From assembly GCF_901482445.1 (NCBI RefSeq), contig NZ_LR590477.1:1612001-1676000 (forward strand): 64,000 nt of DNA, read 5' to 3'. Shown in pieces: positions 24,863 to 34,709 of this stretch (position 1 is its first letter; each line of letters begins with the position of its first letter). This stretch comes from Neisseria lactamica. Lineage in GTDB: Bacteria; Pseudomonadota; Gammaproteobacteria; Burkholderiales; Neisseriaceae. The notes under the pieces were generated by a model. It had not been told where the DNA came from. It did no database searches and saw only the letters and a list, made by a program, of their open reading frames with translations. Both the position numbers and the translations under genes were made by a program.

Positions 24863-27800
24863 TTATTCATCCGTTACTTGGGTTTCAGCAGTCTCCTGCC
24901 CTACCTCTTGCCATTGTTGATGGCGGCTGCGGTGGTAAGTCAAACCGGTACCGGCAGGAATCAGACGGCCGACGATGACGTTCTCTTTCAGACCGCGCAG
25001 CTCGTCTTGTTTGCCCATAATCGCGGCTTCGGTCAGGACGCGGGTCGTTTCTTGGAACGATGCGGCGGAAATGAAGCTGTCGGTGGACAGGGAGGCTTTG
25101 GTAATACCCAGCAATACGTTTTCGTAACGTGCCGGTTCTTTGCCTTCTTCCAAAGCTTTTTCATTGGCAGCCATCACATCGCCGCGTTCGACCTGCTCTC
25201 CGGTAATGAAGCCGGTTTCGCCGGCATCCGCAATGTTCACACGGCGCAACATTTGACGGATGATGACTTCGATGTGTTTGTCGGAAATCTTCACACCTTG
25301 CAGGCGGTAAACCTCTTGCACCTCTTGGACAATGTAGCGTGCCAGTGCTTCGATACCTTGCAGACGCAGAATATCGTGCGGATCGACCGCGCCGTCCACA
25401 ATGGTTTCGCCTCGGTTTACCACTTGACCGTCGTGTACCAAAATCTGTTTCTCTTTGGAAATCAGGGTTTCGTATGCCACACCGTCCACGTCGGTAATAA
25501 TCAGACGCTGTTTGCCTTTGGTTTCTTTACCGAAGGAAACGGTACCGGTAATTTCCGCCAACATACCTGCATCTTTCGGCACGCGTGCTTCAAACAACTC
25601 GGCAACGCGCGGCAGACCGCCGGTAATGTCGCGGGTTTTGGAAGAGGCTTGCGGGATACGCGCCAATACGTCGCCTTTACCGATTTCCTGACCTTCGCGT
25701 ACGGTAATCACTGCGCCCACTGGGAACGCCATAGATACCGGAGTAGAAGTACCCGGGATGCAGATTTCCAAACCGTTTTCGTCCAAGAGTTTCACAGTCG
25801 GACGCAGCAGTTTGGATGCGCTGCCGGAACGGCGTTTACCGTCAATCACTACCAAAGTGGACAAACCGGTTACATCATCGGTTTGTTTGGCAACGGTAAC
25901 ACCCTCTTCCACGTTTTCGAATTTCACCATACCTGCGTGTTCGGTAATCATCGGACGGGTATGCGGATCCCAAGTTGCCAAGGTTTGACCGGCTTTGATG
26001 GCCATACCGTCTTGTACCAGCAGGATGGCACCGTAAGGTACTTTGTGGCGTTCACGTTCACGGCCGATATCGTCATGAATCACGACTTCGCAAGAACGGC
26101 CGATGACAACCAATTCGCCTTTGTTGTTGGCGACATAACGCATTTGGCTGCTGAATCGTGCCGTACCGTTGGATTTGGCTTCAACTTGGCTGGCTGCCGC
26201 CGCACGGGATGCCGCACCGCCGATGTGGAACGTACGCATGGTCAACTGGGTACCCGGTTCACCGATTGATTGTGCAGCAATCACACCGACTGCCTCACCG
26301 GCGTTAACCAGTTTGCCGCGTGCCAAGTCACGACCGTAACAGTGCGCACACAAACCGTGACGGGTTTTACAAGTAATCGGCGTACGGACTTTGACTTCAT
26401 CGACACCGGATTGGTCAATCATATCCACCAGTTTTTCAGTCAACAACGTACCGGCTTCAACCAATGTTTCGCCGCTTGACGGATCGACAACGTCAGAAGC
26501 AGTAACACGGCCCAAAATACGATCGCGCAATGCTTCAATCACATCACCGCCTTGTACGACTGCCTTCATGACAAAGCCGTCTGAAGTGCCGCAATCGTCT
26601 TCAACAACGACCAAGTCTTGGGTTACGTCTACCAGACGACGGGTCAGGTAACCGGAGTTCGCGGTTTTCAATGCGGTATCCGCCAAACCTTTACGCGCAC
26701 CGTGGGTCGCAATAAAGTATTGCAACACGGTCAGACCTTCGCGGAAGTTTGAGGTAATCGGCGTTTCAATAATCGATCCGTCAGGTTTCGCCATCAAACC
26801 GCGCATACCGGACAACTGTTTGATCTGAGCCGCAGAACCGCGGGCACCGGAGTCCGCCATCATATAAATGGAGTTGAATGACTCTTGATCGACTTCGTTG
26901 CCGTCACGGTCGATAACTTTTTGTTTGGACAAGTTATCCATCATCGCTTTAGCGATTTTATCGCCGGCACGACCCCAAATATCCACTACTTTGTTGTAGC
27001 GTTCGCCGTTGGTCACCAAACCTTGACGGTATTGGTCTTCGATTTCTTTAACTTCGGCATTAGCCTCGACCAGCAAGGCTGCTTTTTCTTTTGGAATTTC
27101 CATATCGTCAACGGCAATGGAAATACCGCCTTTTGCCGCAAATCCGAAACCGGTGTACATCAGGTGATCGGCAAAGATAACCGTATCGCGCAAGCCGCAC
27201 AGGCGGAACGATGCGTTAATCAGCTTGGAAATTTCTTTTTTCTTCAATGCCTTGTTGACATACTCAAACGGCAGGCCTTTCGGCAGGATTTCGCTCAACA
27301 ATGCGCGGCCGACGGTTGTTTCGTAACGGTTAACGACAGGCTCGAATTCTCCGGCTTCGTTTTTCACCCATTCGCGCAGACGTACGGTGATTTTCGTACC
27401 CAGCTCGACCTGTTTGGTATGGTATGCACGATGCACTTCTTTCACATCGGCAAACAGGCTGCCTTCGCCTTTGGCATTGATGCGGTCGCGGGTCATGTAG
27501 TACAGACCCAATACGATATCTTGAGAAGGTACGATGATTGGTTCGCCGTTGGCCGGAGACAATACGTTGTTTGAAGCCAGCATCAGGGTGCGCGCTTCCA
27601 TTTGCGCTTCCAAGCTCAATGGAACGTGTACCGCCATTTGGTCACCGTCAAAGTCGGCATTAAATGCGGCACACACCAATGGGTGCAACTGAATCGCTTT
27701 ACCTTCGATCAGAATAGGCTCAAACGCTTGAATACCCAAACGGTGCAGGGTTGGTGCACGGTTCAGCATAATCGGATGTTCGCGGATGACTTCTTCCAAG

Positions 27801-29038
27801 ATGTCCCATACTTCAGGTACTTCTTGCTCTACCAATTTTTTCGCAGCTTTAACGGTAGAAGCCAAACCTTGTTTTTCCAATTTGTGGAAAATGAACGGTT
27901 TGAACAGTTCCAACGCCATTTTTTTCGGCAGACCGCATTGGTGCAGGCGCAGGTATGGGCCTACGGTAATCACGGAACGACCTGAATAGTCCACACGTTT
28001 ACCCAGCAGGTTTTGACGGAAACGGCCGCCTTTACCTTTAATCATATCTGCCAATGATTTCAACGGACGTTTGTTGGCACCGGTCATGGCTTTACCGCGA
28101 CGGCCGTTATCCAACAGAGAGTCGACCGCTTCTTGCAACATACGTTTTTCGTTACGAACGATGATGTCGGGCGCGTGCAGTTCCAACAGACGTTTCAGAC
28201 GGTTGTTGCGGTTGATGACGCGACGGTACAAATCGTTCAAATCGGAAGTGGCAAAACGACCGCCATCCAATGGAACCAACGGACGCAAATCAGGCGGCAA
28301 TACCGGCAGCACGTCCATAATCATCCATTCCAGCTTCATACCGGAACGGTGGAAGGCTTCCAATACTTTCAAACGTTTGGCGATTTTTTTGATTTTGGTG
28401 TCGGATCCGGTCGATTCCAACTCTTGGCGCAGGATTTCGATTTCGCCCGCCACATTCAAGGTACGCAGCAATTCGCGGATACCTTCCGCACCCATTTTGG
28501 CATCGAAGTCGTCGCCGTATTCGTCCAGTTTGTTGTAGTAATCGTCTTCAGTCAGCAATTGGCGGCGTTGCAGCGGAGTCATACCGGGGTCGGTTACCAC
28601 AAATGCTTCAAAGTACAATACGCGCTCGATGTCGCGCAAAGTCATGTCCAGTACCATACCCAAGCGGGAAGGCAGGGATTTCAAGAACCAAATATGGGCA
28701 ACCGGTGCGGCCAATTCAATGTGGCCCATGCGTTCGCGGCGCACTTTGGACAGGGTCACTTCTACGCCGCATTTTTCACAGGTTACGCCTTTAAATTTCA
28801 AGCGTTTGTATTTTCCGCACAAGCATTCGTAGTCTTTGACCGGACCAAAGATTTTGGCGCAGAACAAACCGTCACGCTCAGGTTTGAACGTACGATAGTT
28901 GATGGTTTCGGGCTTTTTAACTTCGCCGTAAGACCATGAGCGGATGGTTTCGGGAGAGGCAATACCGATTTTGATGGCATCAAACTCTTCTTCCATGCCG
29001 GCAGTTTGCAACGGATTAAATAAATTCAACAAATTCAT
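24863..29038 (-). CDS. rpoC: RNA polymerase beta-prime subunit
   Basis: A 1391-residue beta-prime. The N-terminal zinc ribbon (CLCGKYKRLKFKGVTCEKCG), the catalytic NADFDGDQMAVH that holds the active-site magnesium, the trigger-loop region (GEPGTQLTMRTFHIGG) and a second cysteine cluster (CKTRHGLCAHCYGRDLARG) are all present. It ends in an acidic tail. A 150-base gap with two DUS separates it from rpoB, longer than usual. Confidence 0.98.
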   Translation of the reverse strand: MNLLNLFNPLQTAGMEEEFDAIKIGIASPETIRSWSYGEVKKPETINYRTFKPERDGLFCAKIFGPVKDYECLCGKYKRLKFKGVTCEKCGVEVTLSKVRRERMGHIELAAPVAHIWFLKSLPSRLGMVLDMTLRDIERVLYFEAFVVTDPGMTPLQRRQLLTEDDYYNKLDEYGDDFDAKMGAEGIRELLRTLNVAGEIEILRQELESTGSDTKIKKIAKRLKVLEAFHRSGMKLEWMIMDVLPVLPPDLRPLVPLDGGRFATSDLNDLYRRVINRNNRLKRLLELHAPDIIVRNEKRMLQEAVDSLLDNGRRGKAMTGANKRPLKSLADMIKGKGGRFRQNLLGKRVDYSGRSVITVGPYLRLHQCGLPKKMALELFKPFIFHKLEKQGLASTVKAAKKLVEQEVPEVWDILEEVIREHPIMLNRAPTLHRLGIQAFEPILIEGKAIQLHPLVCAAFNADFDGDQMAVHVPLSLEAQMEARTLMLASNNVLSPANGEPIIVPSQDIVLGLYYMTRDRINAKGEGSLFADVKEVHRAYHTKQVELGTKITVRLREWVKNEAGEFEPVVNRYETTVGRALLSEILPKGLPFEYVNKALKKKEISKLINASFRLCGLRDTVIFADHLMYTGFGFAAKGGISIAVDDMEIPKEKAALLVEANAEVKEIEDQYRQGLVTNGERYNKVVDIWGRAGDKIAKAMMDNLSKQKVIDRDGNEVDQESFNSIYMMADSGARGSAAQIKQLSGMRGLMAKPDGSIIETPITSNFREGLTVLQYFIATHGARKGLADTALKTANSGYLTRRLVDVTQDLVVVEDDCGTSDGFVMKAVVQGGDVIEALRDRILGRVTASDVVDPSSGETLVEAGTLLTEKLVDMIDQSGVDEVKVRTPITCKTRHGLCAHCYGRDLARGKLVNAGEAVGVIAAQSIGEPGTQLTMRTFHIGGAASRAAAASQVEAKSNGTARFSSQMRYVANNKGELVVIGRSCEVVIHDDIGRERERHKVPYGAILLVQDGMAIKAGQTLATWDPHTRPMITEHAGMVKFENVEEGVTVAKQTDDVTGLSTLVVIDGKRRSGSASKLLRPTVKLLDENGLEICIPGTSTPVSMAFPVGAVITVREGQEIGKGDVLARIPQASSKTRDITGGLPRVAELFEARVPKDAGMLAEITGTVSFGKETKGKQRLIITDVDGVAYETLISKEKQILVHDGQVVNRGETIVDGAVDPHDILRLQGIEALARYIVQEVQEVYRLQGVKISDKHIEVIIRQMLRRVNIADAGETGFITGEQVERGDVMAANEKALEEGKEPARYENVLLGITKASLSTDSFISAASFQETTRVLTEAAIMGKQDELRGLKENVIVGRLIPAGTGLTYHRSRHQQWQEVGQETAETQVTDE

Positions 29039-29105
29039 TTTTGCTCCTTGAAGGAAGTATTTTTACCGCGTGGCGGATTTTCGATATGGATAGAGGTACA
29101 GTGTT

Positions 29106-29182
29106 TTCAGACGGCATTTCGTTTTTAAACATTGTCGGCTGCCCCGCATACCTGCAGAACAGCTCCCCTTATGCCGTCTGAA
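29106..29182. repeat. Two divergent DUS copies between rpoB and rpoC
   Basis: TTCAGACGGCAT at 29106-29117 and ATGCCGTCTGAA at 29171-29182 lie 53 bases apart in inverted orientation. Spacing is long for a terminator, and rpoB and rpoC must be co-expressed, so any termination here is likely weak. Confidence 0.7.
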
Positions 29183-29189
29183 ACCCGTA

Positions 29190-32100
29190 TCAGTAGCGTT
29201 CCAAATCGATATCCAAGCCCAGTGAGCGAATCTCTTTGACCAATACGTTGAAGGACTCGGGCATACCGGCATCGATTTTGTGTTCGCCTTTGACGATGTT
29301 TTCGTACATTTTGGTACGGCCGTTCACGTCGTCAGACTTCACAGTCAGCATCTCTTGCAGCGTGTAGGCTGCGCCGTATGCTTCCAGTGCCCAAACCTCC
29401 ATCTCACCGAAACGTTGGCCGCCGAACTGGGCTTTACCGCCCAAAGGCTGCTGGGTAACCAGACTGTACGGGCCGGTAGAACGGGCGTGCATTTTTTCGT
29501 CAACCAAGTGGTGCAGTTTCAGATAGTGCATCACACCGACTGTTACCTTGCGGTCAAACGGTTCGCCAGAGCGTCCGTCATACAGCGTGATTTGGGTTTT
29601 GCTGTCGTTGAAGCCCAATTTTTCAACTTCAGGATCATCGCTCGGATAAGCCAAATTCAACATTTCGCGGATTTCAGACTCTTTCGCACCGTCGAATACA
29701 GGAGAGGCGAAAGATGCGCCTTTGCGCAGGTTGGAAGCCAATTCGATGATTTCTTCATCTGTCAGGCTGTCCAAATCTTCTTTCTTACCGCTGCCGTTGT
29801 AGAGTTTGTTCAAGAACTCGCGCAGCTCGCCGGCTTTGCGTTGCTCTTTCAGCATACGGTCGATGCGTTCGCCGATACCTTTTGCCGCCCAACCCAAGTG
29901 AACTTCCAAAATCTGACCGATGTTCATACGGGAAGGTACGCCCAACGGGTTCAGTACGATGTCTACCGGACGGCCGTCAGCCATGTACGGCATGTCTTCC
30001 ACAGGCAGAATGCGCGATACCACACCTTTGTTACCGTGGCGGCCCGCCATTTTGTCCCCGGCTTGCAGACGGCGTTTGATGGCGATAAATACTTTCACCA
30101 TTTTTTGTACGCCCGGTTGCAGCTCGTCGCCCTGGGTCAGTTTTTTCTTCTTGATCTCATACAACTCATCCGCTTCTTCGCGTTTTTGTTGCAGGCTCAA
30201 TTTAATCAGTTCCAACTGCTTGGCCAAATCTTCGTCAGCCAGACGGATATCGAACCAATCGTGCTTGCTAGGCAAACCTGCCAGATATTCAGTCGTGATT
30301 TCACTGCCTTTAGCCAGCTTCATCGGGCCGCCGTTGGCTTTCTGACCGACAATCATACGCTCGATACGGTCGAATGCGTCGTTGTCGAAAATACGCAACT
30401 GGTCGCTCAAATCCAAACGGTAGCGTTTCAACTCGGAATCGATAATGGATTGGGCGCGTTTGTCGCGTTGGATGCCTTCGCGGGTAAAGACTTGAACGTC
30501 GATAACCGTACCGCTCATACCGGTAGGCATACGCAATGAAGTATCTTTTACGTCAGACGCTTTTTCGCCGAAGATGGCGCGCAGCAGTTTTTCTTCAGGA
30601 GTCAGTTGGGTTTCGCCTTTGGGCGTTACTTTGCCTACCAGCACATCGCCGGCTTCTACTTCTGCACCGATATATACGATGCCGGATTCATCCAAACGGT
30701 TTTGCATACGCTCGGACAAGTTCGGAATATCGCGGGTAATATCTTCCGCGCCCAGCTTGGTATCGCGGGCAACGACATTCAATTCCTCAATGTGAATCGA
30801 AGTGTAACGATCATCCGCAGCCACTTTTTCTGAAATCAGAATCGAGTCTTCATAGTTGTAACCGTTCCATGGCATGAAGGCGATGGTCATGTTTTGACCC
30901 AAAGCCAATTCGCCCAAGTCGGTGGACGCGCCGTCGGCCACCAAGTCGCCGCGTTGCAACACGTCGCCTGCTTTTACAGCCGGACGTTGGTTGATGTTGG
31001 TAGATTGGTTAGAACGGGTGAATTTAACCAAGTTGTAAATATCGACACCCACTTCGCCGGCAGTCGCTTCATCATCATGAACACGAACGACGACGCGGTT
31101 GGCATCTACATACTCAACCACACCACCTCGGCGGGCAACGATTGCAGTAGCAGAGTCAACGGCAACGGAACGCTCGATACCGGTACCGACCATCGGTTTT
31201 TCAGGACGCAGGCAAGGCACTGCCTGACGTTGCATGTTGGCACCCATCAATGCGCGGTTCGCATCATCGTGTTCCAAGAACGGAATCAGGGATGCCGCAA
31301 CGGATACCACCTGGCCGGTTGCCACGTCCATATATTGGACGCGGTCGGGCGTTGCCATAATGGTTTCGCCTTTTTCACGACAGGTAACCAAATCGCCAAT
31401 CAGATTGCCGTCTGAATCCAAATCGGCATTCGCCTGTGCAATCACATAGCAGCCTTCTTCGATGGCAGACAAGTAATCGATTTCTTCGGTTACTTTACCA
31501 TCAACAACACGGCGGTAAGGGGTTTCCAAGAAACCGTAATCATTAGTACGCGCATAAACGGACAATGAGTTGATCAAACCGATGTTCGGACCCTCAGGTG
31601 TTTCAATCGGACATACGCGGCCGTAGTGGGTCGGATGCACGTCCCGCACCTCAAAGCCTGCACGTTCGCGGGTCAAACCGCCCGGACCCAACGCAGATAC
31701 ACGGCGTTTATGGGTTACTTCAGACAATGGGTTGGTCTGATCCATAAATTGGCTCAATTGGCTGGAGCCGAAGAATTCTTTAATCGCGGCAGAAACAGGT
31801 TTCGCATTAATCAAGTCGTGCGGCATCAAGTTTTCGGATTCTGCTTGGTTCAAACGCTCTTTAACTGCACGTTCCACACGGGCCAAACCACTGCGGAATT
31901 GGTTTTCAGTCAACTCACCCACGGAACGAACACGACGGTTGCCCAAGTGGTCGATATCGTCCACTTCGCCGTGACCGTTACGCAGCTCGACCAAAGTCGC
32001 AATCGAGGCGACAATATCTTCGACGCTCAGGACATAGCCGCCTTTTTCGGCAGCACCGGCAAACGTTTCGTTCAACAGGCGGCCGTACCAAGAGTTTTGT

Positions 32101-33368
32101 TGCGCTTCGGACAGTTTTTGTTCGTATGTGCGCGTATTAAATTTCATACGGCCTACGCGGGACAAATCGTAGCTGTCTTCACTGAAGAACAAGCGGTTAA
32201 ACAATTGCTCGACCGCCTCTTCGGTAGGCGGTTCGCCCGGACGCATCATACGGTAAATCGCAACACGCGCCGCCTGCCGGCCGGCAGTCTCATCCGTGCG
32301 CAAAGTGTTGGAGATATAAGCACCCTGATCCAGCTCATTGATATAAAGGGTCGTAATTTCTTTTACGCCGTTGATATCAAATTTGGCCAACAACTCTTCT
32401 GTAATTTCATCATTGGCAGAAGCCAATACCTCGCCGGTTTCCGAATCAATCAAATCGGCAGCCAATGCTTTGCCCAGCAGGCTTTCCGGTTCTACATCCA
32501 AACGGGTCAGGCCTGCATTGGCAATATCACGGATATTTTTCGCAGTAATGCGCTTACCTTTGGCAACCAATACGTTGCCTTCTTTATCCAAGATATCGAC
32601 TTTGGCAGTTTCGCCTTTCAGACGGCCTGCGACCAAATCGGTTTGAACACCGTTTGAAGACAAATAGAACGTTTCTTTGTCGTAGAAAATATCCAAGATT
32701 TGCTCATTGCCGTAGCCCAAAGCCTTCAACAAAATCGTTACCGGCATTTTACGGCGGCGGTCGATACGGAAATACAGCAAATCTTTCGGGTCAAATTCAA
32801 AATCCAACCATGAACCGCGGTAGGGAATGATACGGGCGGAGAATAACAATTTGCCGGAAGAGTGCGTCTTACCTTTGTCATGCTCGAAAAACACACCGGG
32901 CGAACGGTGCAACTGAGAAACAATCACACGCTCTGTGCCGTTAATCACAAAAGAACCGCTCGGGGTCATCAACGGAATTTCACCCATATACACTTCGTTT
33001 TCACGAACTTCTTTGACAGTCGGCTTAGATGCTTCTTTATCCAAAATCACCAAACGGATACGCGCGCGCAAGGGGGCTGCATAAGTGATTCCGCGCAACT
33101 GACATTCGGGAATATCGAACAAAGGCTCGCCCAATGTGTAATGCACAAACTCCAATCGCGCATAACCATTATGGCTCACAATCGGGAAAATAGAATTAAA
33201 TGCCGCCTGAAGACCGTCATCGGTACGTTTGTCAAAAGCATTTTCCAGCTGCAAAAATTTCGCATAAGAATCAATTTGGGTTGCCAGCAGGAAAGGAACA
33301 TCCAAGACATTCTCCCGCTTTGCAAAACTCTTGCGGATACGTTTTTTCTCGGTAAACGAATAGCTCAT
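29190..33368 (-). CDS. rpoB: RNA polymerase beta subunit
   Basis: A 1392-residue beta subunit. The start is MSYSFTEKKRIRKSFAKREN at 33368; six upstream codons are leader. The rifampicin cluster reads SSQLSQFMDQTNPLSEVTHK with the wild-type His and following RRVSALGPGGLTRERAG, so a rifampicin-susceptible enzyme is expected. Conserved C-terminal motifs GRHGNKGVVSRILP and MEVWALEAYGAAYTLQEML are intact. It is transcribed with rplJL through a region with an attenuator-like hairpin and a long inverted repeat. Confidence 0.98.
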   Translation of the reverse strand: MSYSFTEKKRIRKSFAKRENVLDVPFLLATQIDSYAKFLQLENAFDKRTDDGLQAAFNSIFPIVSHNGYARLEFVHYTLGEPLFDIPECQLRGITYAAPLRARIRLVILDKEASKPTVKEVRENEVYMGEIPLMTPSGSFVINGTERVIVSQLHRSPGVFFEHDKGKTHSSGKLLFSARIIPYRGSWLDFEFDPKDLLYFRIDRRRKMPVTILLKALGYGNEQILDIFYDKETFYLSSNGVQTDLVAGRLKGETAKVDILDKEGNVLVAKGKRITAKNIRDIANAGLTRLDVEPESLLGKALAADLIDSETGEVLASANDEITEELLAKFDINGVKEITTLYINELDQGAYISNTLRTDETAGRQAARVAIYRMMRPGEPPTEEAVEQLFNRLFFSEDSYDLSRVGRMKFNTRTYEQKLSEAQQNSWYGRLLNETFAGAAEKGGYVLSVEDIVASIATLVELRNGHGEVDDIDHLGNRRVRSVGELTENQFRSGLARVERAVKERLNQAESENLMPHDLINAKPVSAAIKEFFGSSQLSQFMDQTNPLSEVTHKRRVSALGPGGLTRERAGFEVRDVHPTHYGRVCPIETPEGPNIGLINSLSVYARTNDYGFLETPYRRVVDGKVTEEIDYLSAIEEGCYVIAQANADLDSDGNLIGDLVTCREKGETIMATPDRVQYMDVATGQVVSVAASLIPFLEHDDANRALMGANMQRQAVPCLRPEKPMVGTGIERSVAVDSATAIVARRGGVVEYVDANRVVVRVHDDEATAGEVGVDIYNLVKFTRSNQSTNINQRPAVKAGDVLQRGDLVADGASTDLGELALGQNMTIAFMPWNGYNYEDSILISEKVAADDRYTSIHIEELNVVARDTKLGAEDITRDIPNLSERMQNRLDESGIVYIGAEVEAGDVLVGKVTPKGETQLTPEEKLLRAIFGEKASDVKDTSLRMPTGMSGTVIDVQVFTREGIQRDKRAQSIIDSELKRYRLDLSDQLRIFDNDAFDRIERMIVGQKANGGPMKLAKGSEITTEYLAGLPSKHDWFDIRLADEDLAKQLELIKLSLQQKREEADELYEIKKKKLTQGDELQPGVQKMVKVFIAIKRRLQAGDKMAGRHGNKGVVSRILPVEDMPYMADGRPVDIVLNPLGVPSRMNIGQILEVHLGWAAKGIGERIDRMLKEQRKAGELREFLNKLYNGSGKKEDLDSLTDEEIIELASNLRKGASFASPVFDGAKESEIREMLNLAYPSDDPEVEKLGFNDSKTQITLYDGRSGEPFDRKVTVGVMHYLKLHHLVDEKMHARSTGPYSLVTQQPLGGKAQFGGQRFGEMEVWALEAYGAAYTLQEMLTVKSDDVNGRTKMYENIVKGEHKIDAGMPESFNVLVKEIRSLGLDIDLERY

Positions 33369-33434
33369 ATACACTCCGAAAAGCAATTTTCAATAATAGG
33401 CCGTCTGAAAACAACGGTACGCATCAATCTGATA

Positions 33435-33484
33435 TTTACATTTATTTGCAATGATTTGATAAAGACTATGCAAATAAATGTAAA
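33435..33484 (-). promoter_or_regulatory. 16-bp perfect inverted repeat between rplL and rpoB
   Basis: TTTACATTTATTTGCA (33435-33450) and TGCAAATAAATGTAAA (33469-33484) are perfect complements around an 18-base loop. In the mRNA this makes a long AU-rich duplex between rplL and rpoB. In E. coli an RNase III site occupies the equivalent position; the same role is inferred here but not shown. A variant DUS (33398-33409) lies between it and rpoB. Confidence 0.6.
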
Positions 33485-33516
33485 CAATACTTAATGCTTA
33501 TTTTAAGAAGCAAAAT

Positions 33517-33542
33517 AAGGCTGGCAGAAAACTGCCAGCCTT
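33517..33542 (-). terminator. Attenuator-like terminator after rplL
   Basis: AAGGCTGGCAG and CTGCCAGCCTT form a perfect 11-bp stem with a 4-base loop, 17 bases past the rplL stop; on the minus strand ATTTTG follows. Since rpoBC lies downstream without an obvious promoter, partial read-through is likely, as at the E. coli rplL-rpoB attenuator. Confidence 0.7.
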
Positions 33543-33558
33543 CATAAGAAGCATCAAA

Positions 33559-33927
33559 TTATTTGATTTCGACTTTAGCGCCAGCTTCTTCCAGTTGTTT
33601 TTGGATGTCTTCAGCTTCAGCTTTAGAAACACCCTCTTTAATGGTTTTAGGTGCGCCGTCAACGATGTCTTTAGCTTCTTTCAGACCCAAACCGGTAATT
33701 GCGCGGACTACTTTAATCACGCCGACTTTTTGATCGCCGGCAGAAGCCAATACTACGTCAAACTCAGTTTTTTCTTCAGCGGCAGCAGCAGGACCAGCAG
33801 AACTTGCAACAGCAACAGCAGCAGCAGAAACGCCGAATTTTTCTTCAAAAGCTTTAACCAAGTCGTTTAATTCCATTACGGTCAAAGAACCAACGGCTTC
33901 CAAAATGTCTTCTTTAGTAATAGCCAT
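33559..33927 (-). CDS. rplL: 50S ribosomal protein L7/L12
   Basis: A 122-residue bL12 stalk protein that recruits translation GTPases. N-terminal dimer domain, Ala-rich hinge, and the C-terminal domain with GVIKVVRAITGLGLKEAKDI and VDGAPKTIKEGVSKAEAEDI. It is 58 bases after rplJ. Confidence 0.98.
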   Translation of the reverse strand: MAITKEDILEAVGSLTVMELNDLVKAFEEKFGVSAAAVAVASSAGPAAAAEEKTEFDVVLASAGDQKVGVIKVVRAITGLGLKEAKDIVDGAPKTIKEGVSKAEAEDIQKQLEEAGAKVEIK

Positions 33928-33985
33928 GCTATTTATACTCCAAATATTGTATTAAAAAATAATTGATTAAATGAAACAAAATCGA

Positions 33986-34486
33986 TTAAGCGGCTTCTTC
34001 GCCGGCTTTTTTCTCTGCCAAAGCAGCCAAACCGCGCGCAAAGCCAGATACAGGGGCTTGCATAACGAACAACAGTTTGGACAACAGCTCTTCGCGACTT
34101 GGAATAGAAGCCAACTCAGCAACCTGAGCAGCGTTCATTACTTCGCCATTGTAAGAACCGGCTTTAACGACAATTTTGTCATCTTTTTTCGCGAATTGGT
34201 GCAGCACTTTAGCGGCAGCAACAGCATCTTCAGAAGCAGCGTAAACCAACGGACCGACCATTTGATCGGCCAATTCTGCGAATGAAGTACCTTTCACCGC
34301 GCGACGAGCCAGAGTATTTTTCAGAACGCGCAAGTAAACGCCTTCTTTACGCGCATTCGCACGAAGCTCAGTCATACTGGAAACACTGATACCGCGATAT
34401 TCAGCGACTACGAGGGTTTGAGCGTTAGCAATTGCCGCGCTAATTTCCTCGACTGCCACTTTCTTGGTTTCAATATTGAGACTCAA
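33986..34486 (-). CDS. rplJ: 50S ribosomal protein L10
   Basis: A 166-residue uL10 that anchors the L7/L12 stalk. MSLNIETKKVAVEEISAAI begins it; KEGVYLRVLKNTLARRAV is the rRNA-binding part and the C-terminal helix binds L12 dimers. The first codon is TTG (34486), preceded by a strong GGGAGG seven bases upstream. A weak start codon plus a structured leader fits translational autoregulation. Confidence 0.97.
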   Translation of the reverse strand: MSLNIETKKVAVEEISAAIANAQTLVVAEYRGISVSSMTELRANARKEGVYLRVLKNTLARRAVKGTSFAELADQMVGPLVYAASEDAVAAAKVLHQFAKKDDKIVVKAGSYNGEVMNAAQVAELASIPSREELLSKLLFVMQAPVSGFARGLAALAEKKAGEEAA

Positions 34487-34647
34487 GGTCTACCTCCCAC
34501 TGTTTATAAACAGGATACCGAAACGATATCCCACCAGCGCGGTAACCTAAAAAGACATCTTACAAGCAATCTTGCAATGTGTTTCAGGACTACCGTCTGC
34601 GTAGGGCAGTTACGATTAAATCTTACGATCCCTACGGTCTTGGACAT
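34487..34647 (-). ncRNA. L10-type leader of the rplJL mRNA
   Basis: The leader just upstream of rplJ contains CCCTACG/CGTAGGG arms (34630-34636 and 34600-34606) followed by the segment with ACGGTAG, CCTGAAAC and AGGTTACCGCGC, leading to the GGGAGG. The placement and kind of folding match the family of L10 leaders, where L10 bound to L12 represses translation. I have not folded it by computation. Confidence 0.65.
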
Positions 34648-34671
34648 CTACTTAATTTTAAGTAGCCCAAA

Positions 34672-34703
34672 TTCAGGTAATCCAAAAGACCGGATTACCT
34701 GAA
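34672..34703 (-). terminator. Hairpin after rplA
   Basis: TTCAGGTAATCC and GGATTACCTGAA form a perfect 12-bp stem with an 8-base loop seven bases past the rplA stop. The U run is poor, so partial termination or mRNA protection is likely. A further small palindrome (CTACTTAA-TTAAGTAG) is at 34648-34665. Confidence 0.65.
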
Positions 34704-34709
34704 AATTTC

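Noticed and set aside
24878..26269. 463-codon plus-strand open frame
   Set aside because: Fully antisense to rpoC, with Phe/His/Gly-rich composition typical of a shadow frame and no homology.
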